From: JBEKIK01 sp963845975
Lineage (GTDB): Bacteria > Planctomycetota > Planctomycetia > Pirellulales > Thermoguttaceae
Assembly: GCA_963845975.1 (NCBI GenBank)
Contig: CAWJUD010000001.1
Span: 186,001 to 250,000, forward strand
Direction: 5' to 3'
Length of the DNA: 64,000 bases
Shown: positions 53,415-62,670 of the stretch, piece by piece
Position numbering within the stretch: the first letter of the stretch is position 1
Layout of the letters: the number at the start of each line of letters is the position of its first letter
Position numbers and translations under genes: made by a program
Notes under the pieces: generated by a model
Databases searched by the model: none
Seen by the model: the letters and a program-made list of their open reading frames with translations, nothing else
What the model was told of the DNA's origin: nothing

Positions 53415-54889
53415 GCCAATTCGTACTTTCCGCCCTCTGTGCCATTTTCATTGCCTTTGCCCAGGACATTCCCGACCGCCCGGAAAAGATCGCCATTCCG
53501 CCACTGAAGTTCGATGTGCCCCAGGCCAAGGAAGCCCGGGTCACGCTGAAGAACGGAATTCCCGTTTTCCTGGTTGCCGATCCCACGGATCAGCCACTGG
53601 TGAGTGTGAAAGTTTACGTACGTGGCGGCGAGTACCTGGCGTCCAAGCCCGGTCTGGCCGGGTTCATGGCCGACCTGCTGCGGAGAGGCGGCACAACACA
53701 GCTTTCCGCCTCCAAGCTGGACGACCGCCTCGACTTCCTGGCGGCGCACCTGGAATCCCGGCTGGGAGAGGAGTCCGCCAGCTTGGTGCTGGACCTGGAC
53801 ATACAGGAAAAGGACCTGAAGGAAGGCCTTGGCCTTCTGCGGGACATGCTGGTGGAGCCCGCCTTCGCCCAGGACCGGCTAGACTTGGCCCGCAAGGAGC
53901 TGAAACAGGACCTGGAACGCCTCAACGACAACGCCTCCGGCATCGAGCGCTACCAGGCCCGCTACCTCACCCGGGGCGAGGATCACTACACCGTGCGCCG
54001 TCCCACGCCCGCCATCCTGGAGGGATTCACGCGCGAGGATTTGCAGTCCCTCCATGCATGCCTAATACACCCTGGCAACGTCGTGATCGCCGTGGGGGGG
54101 CGCTTCGACCGAGAGGCTGTCCAGGCCTTGCTGGAGAGTACCTTCGGCGGCCTCAAGCCGCTGCCGGGTGCTCAGGTGAGCCCCGCCGCCCCGGCACCGA
54201 ACGTCACCGTGAAGCCCGCCCTCTACCTCTGTGCTAAGCCTGGGGACAACCAGGGACGAGCCAGTCTCTTCCTGCCCGGCCTGCGCCGCTCAGATCCCGA
54301 CTGGCCCGCCGTCGAGGTGATGAACTTTCTCTTTGGCGGGGACTTCACCAGCCGCCTCGTCATGAAGCTCCGCATGCAGGAGGGCCTGGTGTACCACGTT
54401 CACAGCCATTTCGGTGAAGGCCGTGTCTTCCTGCAAGGGGCCGAGGTCACCTGGCAGACCAAGAACCGCACCGTGGCCTACAGCATCCGACTGGTGCAGG
54501 AGGAAGCGAGGAAGATGCGGGAAGAACCACTGTCTGATGAGGAGCTGGATCGCGCCAAAGGCGCCTTGGTTAAGAGTTTCCCGGCCCGTTTCGGCGATCC
54601 GGTGACTAATGCGGAACGCTTTGCAGAGGACTACTTTTACGGAATGCCAGAGACCTACTGGGCCCAGTACCGGGAGCGCATCCAGGCCCTCACTAAGGCC
54701 GACATCCAGCGTGTGGCAAAGAAATACCTCGACCCAGCCCGCATGGCCATCCTCCTGGTGGGTGACATCCAGGCCATGGAGCCGGGCGACCCAGACCACC
54801 CCGGCCTCCTCAAGGACGCCACACACCTGCCCATCGTGAAAGTGCCGCTAAGGGATCCTCAGACGCTTAAGCCCATGGCGGAGAAATGA
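53411..54889 (+). CDS. M16 metalloprotease, non-catalytic half
   Basis: This 492-residue exported protein pairs with the upstream one. At the expected place it reads PGLAGFMADLLRRGG, without HxxEH, so it cannot bind the zinc. In the C-terminal half the Arg/Tyr substrate-binding pattern (SRLVMKLRMQEGLVYHVHSHF) is present. This is the usual division in bacterial two-subunit M16 proteases: one half supplies metal and the other the Arg-Tyr pair, and the heterodimer forms the active cavity. ATGA overlap indicates translational coupling. Codon use is the same GC-rich style. Confidence 0.9.
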   Translation: MSQFVLSALCAIFIAFAQDIPDRPEKIAIPPLKFDVPQAKEARVTLKNGIPVFLVADPTDQPLVSVKVYVRGGEYLASKPGLAGFMADLLRRGGTTQLSASKLDDRLDFLAAHLESRLGEESASLVLDLDIQEKDLKEGLGLLRDMLVEPAFAQDRLDLARKELKQDLERLNDNASGIERYQARYLTRGEDHYTVRRPTPAILEGFTREDLQSLHACLIHPGNVVIAVGGRFDREAVQALLESTFGGLKPLPGAQVSPAAPAPNVTVKPALYLCAKPGDNQGRASLFLPGLRRSDPDWPAVEVMNFLFGGDFTSRLVMKLRMQEGLVYHVHSHFGEGRVFLQGAEVTWQTKNRTVAYSIRLVQEEARKMREEPLSDEELDRAKGALVKSFPARFGDPVTNAERFAEDYFYGMPETYWAQYRERIQALTKADIQRVAKKYLDPARMAILLVGDIQAMEPGDPDHPGLLKDATHLPIVKVPLRDPQTLKPMAEK

Positions 54890-54975
54890 GTGCGGATGGT
54901 TGTCGAGAATTCTGACAGATGATACGCATTCTAGCGGTCTGTTTATTGCGAGGCGGGAATGGTTAGAATAAGGAC

Positions 54976-55665
54976 ATGTGTGGAAGATTTTCCTTACGCG
55001 CTCGAAACGCTGAAATATTGTCCGAGTATTTCGGCATTGTCGATGTGCCGCCGTTAAAGCCCCGGTATAACATAGCGCCCAGTCAGACGGTGCCGGCAGT
55101 GCGGTTAAAGCCAGGCGGGAACAAAACCCGCCGCGAAGTGGTTTTATTGCGGTGGGGACTGATCCCCAGTTGGGCCAAGGATGCGGCAATCGGCAACCGG
55201 ATGATTAATGCCCGGGCCGAATCGCTGGCCGAAAAGCCGGTATTCCGGGCCGCCTTGAGGCGGCGGCGATGCCTGATTGCGGCCGACGGATTTTACGAGT
55301 GGCAAGCAACCGGCCGGTCGAAGCAGCCGTATTTTATCCGTTTTCGCGACGACAGGCCTTTTGCCTTTGCCGGTTTGTGGGATAGCTGGGAAGGCGCGGA
55401 CCATAAGGCGATCGATTCGTGCACGATAATCACCACGGCAGCCAACGAGTTGATACGCCCGATCCACGACCGCATGCCTGTGATCCTGGCGCCGGAGGCC
55501 TACGAAGTTTGGCTTGACATGGCAGTGGAAAACATGGATACAATCACCTCATTATTAGTCCCTTTTTACAGCAAGGAAATGGAGGCCTACCCGGTCAGCA
55601 CACTGGTGAACAAAGCCACACACGACGAGCCCGGATGCATTGAGCCTTTGGAAAAATTATTATAG
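54976..55665 (+). CDS. yedK: SRAP-domain protein (YedK/HMCES type)
   Basis: SRAP proteins form a covalent thiazolidine link through Cys2 with abasic sites in single-stranded DNA and so protect them. The 229-residue protein begins MCGRFSL, giving the required Cys2 after Met removal. The other blocks are present: RYNIAPSQTVPAVR, LRWGLIPSWA, MINARAESLAEKPVFRAALRRRRCLIAADGFYEW (the Asn, Arg and Glu of the active site), FAFAGLWDSW and PIHDRMPVIL with the catalytic His. No SOS box was identified. Only 86 bases follow the M16 genes, but the codon style here is the host's. Confidence 0.93.
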   Translation: MCGRFSLRARNAEILSEYFGIVDVPPLKPRYNIAPSQTVPAVRLKPGGNKTRREVVLLRWGLIPSWAKDAAIGNRMINARAESLAEKPVFRAALRRRRCLIAADGFYEWQATGRSKQPYFIRFRDDRPFAFAGLWDSWEGADHKAIDSCTIITTAANELIRPIHDRMPVILAPEAYEVWLDMAVENMDTITSLLVPFYSKEMEAYPVSTLVNKATHDEPGCIEPLEKLL

Positions 55666-55758
55666 CAACAGTGAATATCGAAATTAACGAGGATGATTGT
55701 TATGAATGCCATCCTGAGTTATCGGTTGCCTTCAAATAAGCCCTAGATTGATTTTTTT

Positions 55759-56313
55759 ATGACCATATTATTCGAAAACCCGTTGCGGATCATATTCATC
55801 GGCATTGTTATCGAAGCCCTCTTGGGCATCGTGTTGTTTCGCACCGGCCGGGGAGCGCTGCTTTGGGCAATGCTGGGAGTATTGGCCTTAACGTTGGCGG
55901 GCGTGGTTGTAGAGCGGATGGTGGTCACCCAGAGGGAACGCGTGGAAATGACGTTGGACGGAATTACTTCCGCCCTGGAGGCCAACGATCTGAAGCGCGT
56001 GCTGAGTTACATCGCGCCGGGCGCCGTTCAGACGCGTAACCGCGCGGCTTGGGCCCTGGGGCGCATTGAAGTGCAATCCGCCCGGATTTATAAGCTGGAA
56101 ATTACCATCAACCGGCTCACCAGCCCGATGACGGCCAAGGCCGCGTTTTTCGGACACGTTCGGTATCGCGACCGGCAGGGCGAAATTCCCTATAACAATT
56201 ACGGTTCGCGATTTGTCGTGGATTTGCACAAGGAAGGCGCCGCCTGGGTTGTGACCGGACACGTCGAAGTGCAAGAGATGGAAGGAAAGGACAGAGTTAT
56301 AAATACGGAGTGA
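55759..56313 (+). CDS. Membrane-anchored protein with NTF2-like-looking soluble part
   Basis: A 184-residue product with two hydrophobic segments (residues about 9-25 and 32-52) followed by a soluble region of about 130 residues. The soluble region starts ERVEMTLDGITSALEANDLKRVLSYIAPGAVQTRN, a helix-turn-helix arrangement like NTF2/SnoaL folds, and ends with beta strands (AAFFGHVRYRD, SRFVVDLHKEGAAWVVTGHVEVQ). No catalytic residues can be named. It is probably an inner-membrane protein with an outward or cytoplasmic domain. Function unknown. Confidence 0.6.
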   Translation: MTILFENPLRIIFIGIVIEALLGIVLFRTGRGALLWAMLGVLALTLAGVVVERMVVTQRERVEMTLDGITSALEANDLKRVLSYIAPGAVQTRNRAAWALGRIEVQSARIYKLEITINRLTSPMTAKAAFFGHVRYRDRQGEIPYNNYGSRFVVDLHKEGAAWVVTGHVEVQEMEGKDRVINTE

Positions 56314-56340
56314 TTCAATGAGTATAGGGGCGGCGATCAA

Positions 56341-56697
56341 TCAAGCGATTTTGGATTTGGTTTTAAGGGAGGAGGCTTTTTGATTATCTCGCGGCAGGCG
56401 GTTGGAATCCGCTCTGGAAATGAATTTCACCAGGTAACCAAAAAACGCAATCCAGGCGACGGCGGCGCATTGCATCATGCCTAAATAAAACGGATGTAGA
56501 GCCGGGCGGGGAGTGAAAGAGTAAAAGGTCCATTGGCTGGCGTTTTCCCAGCCGACAACGGTGCGCCGCCAAGATGTTTCAACCTTGGGCCGATCGTTTG
56601 AGGAGGCATTTTGCAAAGGGATTTCGCTGGCCACCCAGCCAAGAGCTATTAATACCGCCAAAATCCAGCCAATTCGTTGCACGGCATTGCCCTTCAA
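56341..56697 (-). CDS. Small membrane protein of unknown function
   Basis: A 118-residue protein with a hydrophobic N-terminal segment (IGWILAVLIALGWVASEIPL), a short periplasmic-type loop containing TSWRRTVVGWENASQWTF, a second hydrophobic segment (MMQCAAVAWIAFFGYLVKFI) and a basic tail. It is convergent with the preceding gene. Similar two-segment proteins with a W-R-R-T motif occur in planctomycetes; no function is known. Confidence 0.5.
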   Translation of the reverse strand: MKGNAVQRIGWILAVLIALGWVASEIPLQNASSNDRPKVETSWRRTVVGWENASQWTFYSFTPRPALHPFYLGMMQCAAVAWIAFFGYLVKFISRADSNRLPRDNQKASSLKTKSKIA

Positions 56698-57147
56698 AAT
56701 TCGCTGTTTAAGACCTTGATTCCGCGGGCATTAGGCACTGGAAAAGTCGTGCCGAAATGCTTAAACACAGCGAATTAAGGCAATTTTCAAGCCGAGAGCG
56801 ATCGAGGATTGGAAAGCCGTTTGCAACTGATTGCGGCATAAGCGATTAACAAGCTCGGGCAACGCGTATCAGCGGACTGCGGTGTGGCATACGGACAACA
56901 TATATCTCCGATCCGTGTGGCAAATTTTCAACACGCCGTAGAAATCTGACCGTCAAATTGTGGGCAGATTCTTCATATTCTCCCGCCCCCGAATAGGGGT
57001 TTTGCCTAGTCATCAATTGTATTCTACAGTTATATGTGTGTGTAAATCAAATTTCTTCGGGTAGATACAAAGCAAGAAGGTGATGGTGTTGGTCGCAAGT
57101 CAATTGCTCCCCCTTCTTATGTCTTACTTTAGTGGGATATATAAATT
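56698..57147. other. Intergenic region, no clear feature
   Basis: 450 bases between divergent genes, with mixed composition and a T/G-rich run (TATATGTGTGTG) near 57032. Promoters for both neighbours are expected; no strong hairpin or repeat family was recognised. Confidence 0.4.
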
Positions 57148-58065
57148 ATGGCTAATGCATCCGTACCCAAACTGGAATTGAAGAAGATTCTTTCCATGGC
57201 CCAATTGCCCGGGCTTCCGCAAAGCGCAATTCGACTCTTGGAACTATCTCAGGATCCCATGAATGGCCCCGCCGAATTCTCGGTTCCGATTGAGGTCGAT
57301 CCGGGGTTGACCGGACAGGTATTGCGATTTGTGAATTCTTCCTATTTTGGCTTTGCCCGGGAGATTTCAAGCGTCAAGATGGCTATCACCTTGGTTGGTA
57401 TTCGCACCATCAAGAACTTCGCTCTATGGAGCGCAGTGTTTAGTTTGATGGCGAACCCCAAATGTGGACCGTTCGAATTAAAAAGTCTATGGCAAGATTC
57501 CCTTCGCCGGGCATTGTTTGCCAGGGCCCTGGCCAAAATACTGAGCGTGAAGGATGCCGAGGATGCATTTGCCGCGGCCTTGTTGCAGGACATGGCCGTA
57601 CCTGTTTTGGCTAAAGAATCACCGCAGATATACGTGAAATTATTGGAATCGCGGAAGCAAGGCCAGTTCCGGCTTTCATCTTTGGAAAACCAGATTTTCG
57701 GTTGGGACCACGCTCAAGCGGGCGGCATAATGGCCCGACATTGGAATCTTCCCGAGGATTTCGCCGGCTTGATCGAAAACCACACGTCAATTGAAAAACT
57801 CATCGAGCAAGCTTCTGATGCTCCGGACAAGGTGGCCGTAACCATGTCGGCCTTTTTACCTACTATTGCCGATCCAGTGTGGACGGAATGCCAACAATTC
57901 GAGTCGTATTACGAAAAAATAAACCCGGGCAACAGCCCGACGATAATGGAATTATTGAGCCAAATCGACCAGGAATTTGACCATTTTGCCCCGGTTATGA
58001 AACTTGCCACGCCTGCAAAATCACTAGTAGACCGTTACAATGAGGTAACAACTTCGGCAATGTGA
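57148..58065 (+). CDS. HDOD-domain protein
   Basis: HDOD is an HD-related output domain that mostly lacks the catalytic metal site and is used in signalling. Residues 15-215 show the core: LPGLPQSAIRLLELS, DPGLTGQVLRFVNSSYFGFAREISSVKMAITLVGIRTIKNFALWSAV, and later the IFGWDHAQAGGIMARHWNLPEDFAGLIENH segment. No receiver domain or GGDEF is attached, so it would respond to a separate regulator. The 305-residue length is usual for stand-alone members. A possible structured RNA follows its stop. Confidence 0.85.
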   Translation: MANASVPKLELKKILSMAQLPGLPQSAIRLLELSQDPMNGPAEFSVPIEVDPGLTGQVLRFVNSSYFGFAREISSVKMAITLVGIRTIKNFALWSAVFSLMANPKCGPFELKSLWQDSLRRALFARALAKILSVKDAEDAFAAALLQDMAVPVLAKESPQIYVKLLESRKQGQFRLSSLENQIFGWDHAQAGGIMARHWNLPEDFAGLIENHTSIEKLIEQASDAPDKVAVTMSAFLPTIADPVWTECQQFESYYEKINPGNSPTIMELLSQIDQEFDHFAPVMKLATPAKSLVDRYNEVTTSAM

Positions 58066-58453
58066 AACGGAGAGAAAAATTAGTTTCGCCATAAACATAG
58101 AGCCACGCGGCCGGGTCCTAATGCCGGAAGGCAATGGAGCCGCCCGCGCGGCTCGCTTTGTTATGGAAAAAAGCTTCGTTCGGTTGTAAGACCCAGCGGA
58201 AATTTATCGTCATCCGGAATGTCCACTTAATAGGTGAACTCGATTATCTTGTGTTAATGCCTGTAATTTCAATAGTTGCGGCTAAAGTCTGGCCAAAGTT
58301 TTGGGATTTACTGATGTAGTGAGTAGAATGACATGGAAGGGCCAGAAAGATTTTGGTGTTTGCATGAAAAGGGCTATATTTGGCATTGAAATTAGCCGGA
58401 AACAAGCAGCCTCCCAAGGGTAAGTTTCCGATAATTGACAATGCCATCTTCCA
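58066..58453. other. Intergenic region after the HDOD gene
   Basis: Apart from the structured segment at 58100-58154, I see no gene or strong repeat. The promoter of the TPR gene is expected in the AT-rich part near 58380-58450. Confidence 0.4.
58100..58154 (+). ncRNA. Candidate structured RNA/attenuator or terminator
   Basis: TGCC-ggaa-GGCA (58122-58133, GNRA-type loop) is followed by GAGCCGC-ccgc-GCGGCTC (58137-58154) and GCTTTGTT. The upstream GAGCCACGCGGC (58100-58111) can pair with GCCGC and GGCTC of the last hairpin, so two exclusive folds are possible. It could be the HDOD gene's terminator, or an attenuator. It does not fit any riboswitch I know. Confidence 0.35.
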
Positions 58454-58990
58454 ATGGAGTGCACCACCGTGAACGCCCGAAATTACATCCGCCGCGGCAA
58501 GATCGAAAACGAGGCCGCGGGATATCTGGAGTTGGGCATGGCTCAACAGGCGCTTTCCACTTTATCACGGCTAGGAGACCCGTCCGCACTCGATGCTAAC
58601 GGATTATACATCCTGGGAGAATCCTTACGTTCGCTGAAGCGTTTCGAGGAAGCCATCGAGCCCTTGCGCTGCGCAGCCGAAACCGCCACCAACAACATTC
58701 ACGTGCTTTTGGCCTTGGCATGGTGTTACAAACGAGTCGGCCGCCTCGATCTGGCCATTGACGCCTTGGAGCAAGCCTTGGCAATCGAACCCGGCGAGCC
58801 GCTTCTGCGTTACAATCTGGCTTGTTATTTCAGCCTGGCGGGCAACAAAAATCGTGCATTGCGTTATTTGTCTCAAACGCTGTCGGCCGCGCCGGACTAC
58901 CGCCGCTTGATCGACGATGAACCCGATTTCAACCCTATCCGTCACGATCCCGACTTCCAATCGCTCCGTGGGAAAGTCAACGAAGGATAG
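58454..58990 (+). CDS. TPR-repeat protein
   Basis: The 178-residue protein is made of TPR helices: ALDANGLYILGESLRSLKRFEEAIEPLRCAAE, NNIHVLLALAWCYKRVGRLDLAIDALEQALAIEPGEP and LLRYNLACYFSLAGNKNRALRYLSQTLSAAPDYR show the usual Trp/Leu/Gly/Tyr/Ala/Pro pattern. The tail DDEPDFNPIRHDPDFQSL is common at the end of such proteins. No signal peptide. It probably binds a partner; a GTG at 58469 is an alternative start. It ends one base from the convergent barrel gene. Confidence 0.82.
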   Translation: MECTTVNARNYIRRGKIENEAAGYLELGMAQQALSTLSRLGDPSALDANGLYILGESLRSLKRFEEAIEPLRCAAETATNNIHVLLALAWCYKRVGRLDLAIDALEQALAIEPGEPLLRYNLACYFSLAGNKNRALRYLSQTLSAAPDYRRLIDDEPDFNPIRHDPDFQSLRGKVNEG

Positions 58991-58991
58991 A

Positions 58992-60775
58992 TCAGAAATT
59001 GTAGGCAATCGAAATGAATCCTCCGTGCAGGAGCAAGTCGCTGTTTTTGTCGATCTCGGCAATGGCGGGAATGTCTACGATGTAAAAGGGAATTTGGGCG
59101 TCGGCCAACCCTATGCTGGAGACCGCCACCACGCGATATCCAACTTGTGCGCTCCACTGGCGGGCGAATTTCCAATCCAAGCCCACATCTACTTGAGTCA
59201 GGATGGAAATGGCGTCCGTCGAGGAGTTGACCGGATACGTTCCCGGCACGCCGCTGGAGCCTGTCGTGGCTATGGTGCCGTTGCCCAAATACGCCTGGAA
59301 GTTATTTGAAATGTGGTTGTCATAGATGCCGACCTTGGGCGCCATGAAGAAACGCAAGTTGTTGCCCATGCAATAGCCGAGTTCGAAACCAAGTTGGGGA
59401 CCGATAAGGTTGTTGGTGATTTGATCGCTGAGGTAAGCTTCGTACAAACCTCCGGCATCGCCCCAGTTATGGTAAACCGGGGTTAACGGATCAGGCACTT
59501 GGGGGCCTGCCAGCGAACCGAAGCGCCATGCTTCTTGGAAGCGGAAATAGCGGACGCCCATCGACCAGCCCAGGTCCCAAGGCGAGTCCTGACCATAGCA
59601 CCATTGTCCGCGGACTAAATTGATTTCGACGTCGTGGACTTCATCCCTGCGCCACAGACGATGTTCGGAGGCGTCGTTGAACCAGGTCGTACCGGGCGAG
59701 CCGCCGAATTGAATATCGCTGACCCGCAACGGCGTGCCTACCGTGCCGAAAGGGTTGGTAGCACTGACAGGGCTTGTATGACTGACAAAACTATCGAAAT
59801 TGTCCAAAGTCCAATAAGAGGCTTCCAATGCCCAATATCCGGGATTGCAGCCGCTGCAAAACCGTCGGCCGAAGCGGGCTTCGCCGCCCCAACGCCAACT
59901 GAACTCGTCAACCGGATAGTCGTTGTGCGCCTCGTTTCCGGTTTCAAAAGTGATGTATACCTTGTTGGGCCGGTCGCGCGTCATCACTAAAGCCGAGATC
60001 GATGCATACCACAGCGAAGCCTCGCTACAGCCTACATTGCAATTGCCGCAGGCCGACTGCTCATAGCGATTTACATACGGCCGATAATTGCCGTTTTGGC
60101 CTGGGCAAGGCGCATAACCTTCGCATCCGCCGGCGCTGCCGGTGCGCATTGCCCTTGCTCGGCAAGCATCTGGTTCATCACTCCGGGAGTTTGCTGAACA
60201 CTAAACGTTGCCGTGGGTTCGGAGACCTTTTGCGTCGCCGGCGCCTGCATAACAGCGGCCGATTGCGGAACAGGCATGCCCGACGGAACAGTCATGACCG
60301 GTTGCGTGGTGATTGGCTGAGCCGCCGCTGCCTGATCGGCGGCAGCCGTGTAATACATAGGAGGAGGCGAATAAGCAGGCGTGTTGTATTGCGGACCAAT
60401 TTGACCGTAGGTTGCTACGGGCTTTGCAGGTTGTATTTGTTGGGCCGTATAAGGCTGCACGGGTTGACTTGCATACGGCTGCACGGGTTGACTTGCATAC
60501 GGCTGCACGGGTTGACTTGCATACGGCTGCACGGGTTGACTTGCATATGGCTGCGTTTGCTGAACCGAATATGGCTGCATGGGTCTTTGAGCCGTGTAAT
60601 TCACCGGCGCTGTATAGCCGCTTGAAGGAGGCGGATAACCGCTTGGAGGCGCCATGCCGGGCGTTTGCTGCGACATTTGGATGGTGTCGGGAGAACCATA
60701 TAGTCCATATTGCCCCAACGCTATTGTGGCACTGCCGGCCACCAACAAAGCTATGCATATTGGGAAGAGTTTCAT
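58992..60775 (-). CDS. BBP7-family outer-membrane beta-barrel protein, one frameshift
   Basis: BBP7 proteins are barrel-type surface proteins seen in planctomycetes. The upstream part has a signal peptide (MKLFPICIALLVAGSATIALG), a Gln/Pro-rich region with four tandem QPYASQPV-type units and a Thr/Pro stretch. The downstream part is the barrel: WYASISALVMTRDRPNKV, WRWGGEARFGRRFCSGCNPGYWALEASYW, and closing strands ending LHGGFISIAYNF, with a C-terminal aromatic. The frame changes between the two near 60120-60140; joined, the protein has about 594 residues with a normal signal peptide. One indel probably separates them. It may be a porin or adhesion protein. Confidence 0.8.
60453..60548. repeat. 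24-base tandem repeat, four copies, in the BBP7 gene
   Basis: GGCTGCACGGGTTGACTTGC-ATAC units at 60453, 60477, 60501 and 60525; the last differs at one base. They encode an 8-residue QPYASQPV-type repeat in the linker. Confidence 0.9.
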
Positions 60776-61401
60776 ACTTGACTCCTTTCCATGGTAATAT
60801 ACCGAATCATTCTACTCGTTAAAAAGCATCGTCTCGGAAAGGGCGACGGATTCGGTTAAATACGTTCTAACGTGTCATTTTAATCAAGAGGTGGCAGGCA
60901 AATCGACGTTATTAGCGTGCATCAGATAATTTTCCCTGAAATCCCCAGCATGGCTTTTCAGCACAATCGGAAAAGTTCAACATCACGGCATTGAAACTAC
61001 GTAAATATGGTAAAACGATCCAAATAAACAAACGACGGCCAGTTTGCGGAAGATGCCGAGTGGATAAAGTTGAGCGACGATCTTAAATGATGATCGGTAA
61101 CAAAGATCTCCTCTGCGATTCGACATTCATGGCTCGGTCATTTTTTCTTGCCCCTTGCCTCTCGCCTTCGCTCCCTGGTCCTTCATATTCGTGAAAAAAA
61201 CAGACAGCCATCTCACAATACCGCTTTTCCTCGAGATTTTAACCAGCCCGTTTCGGAGCCAGCCCCCTTTTTTCTCACACCTCTAAGCTTGGTCCCTATA
61301 CAAAATCGCCCTATCCGCAAGGAGAAGGTGTGGGTAAAATTGTGAGATTAATTGCATTGACATCCAACTTCCGTATTTTACACAACTCCTTACCTAACAA
61401 C
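60776..61401. other. Intergenic region, no clear feature
   Basis: A 626-base gap between divergent genes. An open frame continuing upstream of the aroC start (from 61330) and a 65-codon frame at 61148 are not convincing. A short AGGAGAAGG stretch is at about 61321. Promoters for both neighbours are expected. Confidence 0.45.
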
Positions 61402-62559
61402 ATGTTACGATATTTAACCGCCGGCGAGTCACACGGTAAAGCAATCCTGGCCTTGGTGGATGGCTTTCCAGTCGGGGTGCAATTAGACACGAAATTGATC
61501 GACGCCGAACTACACCGCCGCCAAGGAGGGTATGGACGCGGAGGCCGCCAACACCTGGAAAGCGATCATGTCGACGTCCTCAGCGGGATATGGCGGGGCA
61601 TAACCCTGGGCAGTCCCATCGCCTTGATGGTGCCCAATAAGGACTACAAAATCGACCGCATGGAAGACCTGGATCGGCCCAGGCCGGGCCACGGCGATCT
61701 GAGCGGGTCTATGAAGCATCTTAGCTCAATCCGGGCAATCCTGGAACGAGCGAGCGCCCGCGAGACCGCGGCACGAGTTGCCGCCGGCGCTTTGGCTAAA
61801 CAGTTATTAAGTCCGTTCGAGATCACAGTCTTCGGGTATGTAGTCGAGGTAGGACCGATCGTCATTCGTAGTAAGCCGGGCAATCTGGAAGAGCAGCGTG
61901 CGCTACGCGATCGCAGCGAGTTGTATTCACTCAATCCGGATCAAGACGCCGAAGTCAAGGCCTTGATCGACCAGATGCGCAGCGCCGGCAACACATTGGG
62001 CGGCGTGATTGAAGTTCGCGCGGAGGGCGTCCCGTTTGGCCTGGGCACTCACGCGCAATGGGACCTGAAACTGGACGGCCGATTGAGCCAGGCGATAATG
62101 GCCACCCAAGCAATCAAAGGCGTGGAGATTGGCTTGGGATTCGGCATGGCGCGGCGGCCGGGCTCGGAGGTGCACGACCCGATATGTTACGATCCGAAAA
62201 TGGCCGGCACGCCCACCCTGGGCTTCGTCCGGCCCACGAACAATGCCGGCGGATTGGAAGCGGGCATGAGCAATTCGCAGCCGATTGTGATCCGCGCGGC
62301 CAAAAAGCCCATCAGCACGCTGGGTCGGCCTCTGGAATCGGTTAATCTGAAGACCCTCAAGTCCGAGTCGGCCGCGTACGAGCGGAGCGATCTGTGCGCC
62401 ATTGCCGCCGCCAGTTGCATATTGGAAAACGTGGTTGCGTTCGAGATCGCCCGGGCGATGGTTGACAAATTCGGCGGCGACAGCCTGGAGGAAATGCAGG
62501 CGCGTTACAAACTGTTTCACGAATTAGCGAGAAAGAAATTATCCGTAGAAAATAAATAA
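61402..62559 (+). CDS. aroC: Chorismate synthase
   Basis: AroC makes chorismate from EPSP with reduced FMN, the last shikimate step. I start at 61402 (MLRYLTAGESHGKAILALVDGFPVG), the usual N-terminus, giving 385 residues; longer in-frame readings add unlikely sequence. The signature blocks are intact: GRGGRQHLESDHVDVLSGI, RPGHGDLSGSMKH, ERASARETAARVAAGALAK, and GTPTLGFVRPTNNAGGLEAGMSNSQPI with RAAKKPISTLG. The stop codon overlaps the first bases of the left inverted repeat of the following element. Confidence 0.95.
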   Translation: MLRYLTAGESHGKAILALVDGFPVGVQLDTKLIDAELHRRQGGYGRGGRQHLESDHVDVLSGIWRGITLGSPIALMVPNKDYKIDRMEDLDRPRPGHGDLSGSMKHLSSIRAILERASARETAARVAAGALAKQLLSPFEITVFGYVVEVGPIVIRSKPGNLEEQRALRDRSELYSLNPDQDAEVKALIDQMRSAGNTLGGVIEVRAEGVPFGLGTHAQWDLKLDGRLSQAIMATQAIKGVEIGLGFGMARRPGSEVHDPICYDPKMAGTPTLGFVRPTNNAGGLEAGMSNSQPIVIRAAKKPISTLGRPLESVNLKTLKSESAAYERSDLCAIAAASCILENVVAFEIARAMVDKFGGDSLEEMQARYKLFHELARKKLSVENK

Positions 62560-62604
62560 ACAACACGGAGGCACGGAGAACACGGAGAAGAAAGTAAATA
62601 TCTC

Positions 62605-62641
62605 CCCTCTCCCTTTGGGAGAGGGACAGGGGGTGAGGGCC
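62605..62641. repeat. CTCTCCC-GGGAGAG repeat, inverted copy
   Basis: CCCCTCTCCCTTTGGGAGAGG-GACAGGGGGTGAGGG, the opposite orientation of the copy at 35703-35742. Confidence 0.8.
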
Positions 62642-62670
62642 TTGGAGCACAGGGGCCAAGGAAGAATATA

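Noticed and set aside
58081..58160. Cyclic di-GMP riboswitch
   Set aside because: The GNRA hairpin and AGCCAC piece are suggestive, but the required conserved core and second stem are missing.
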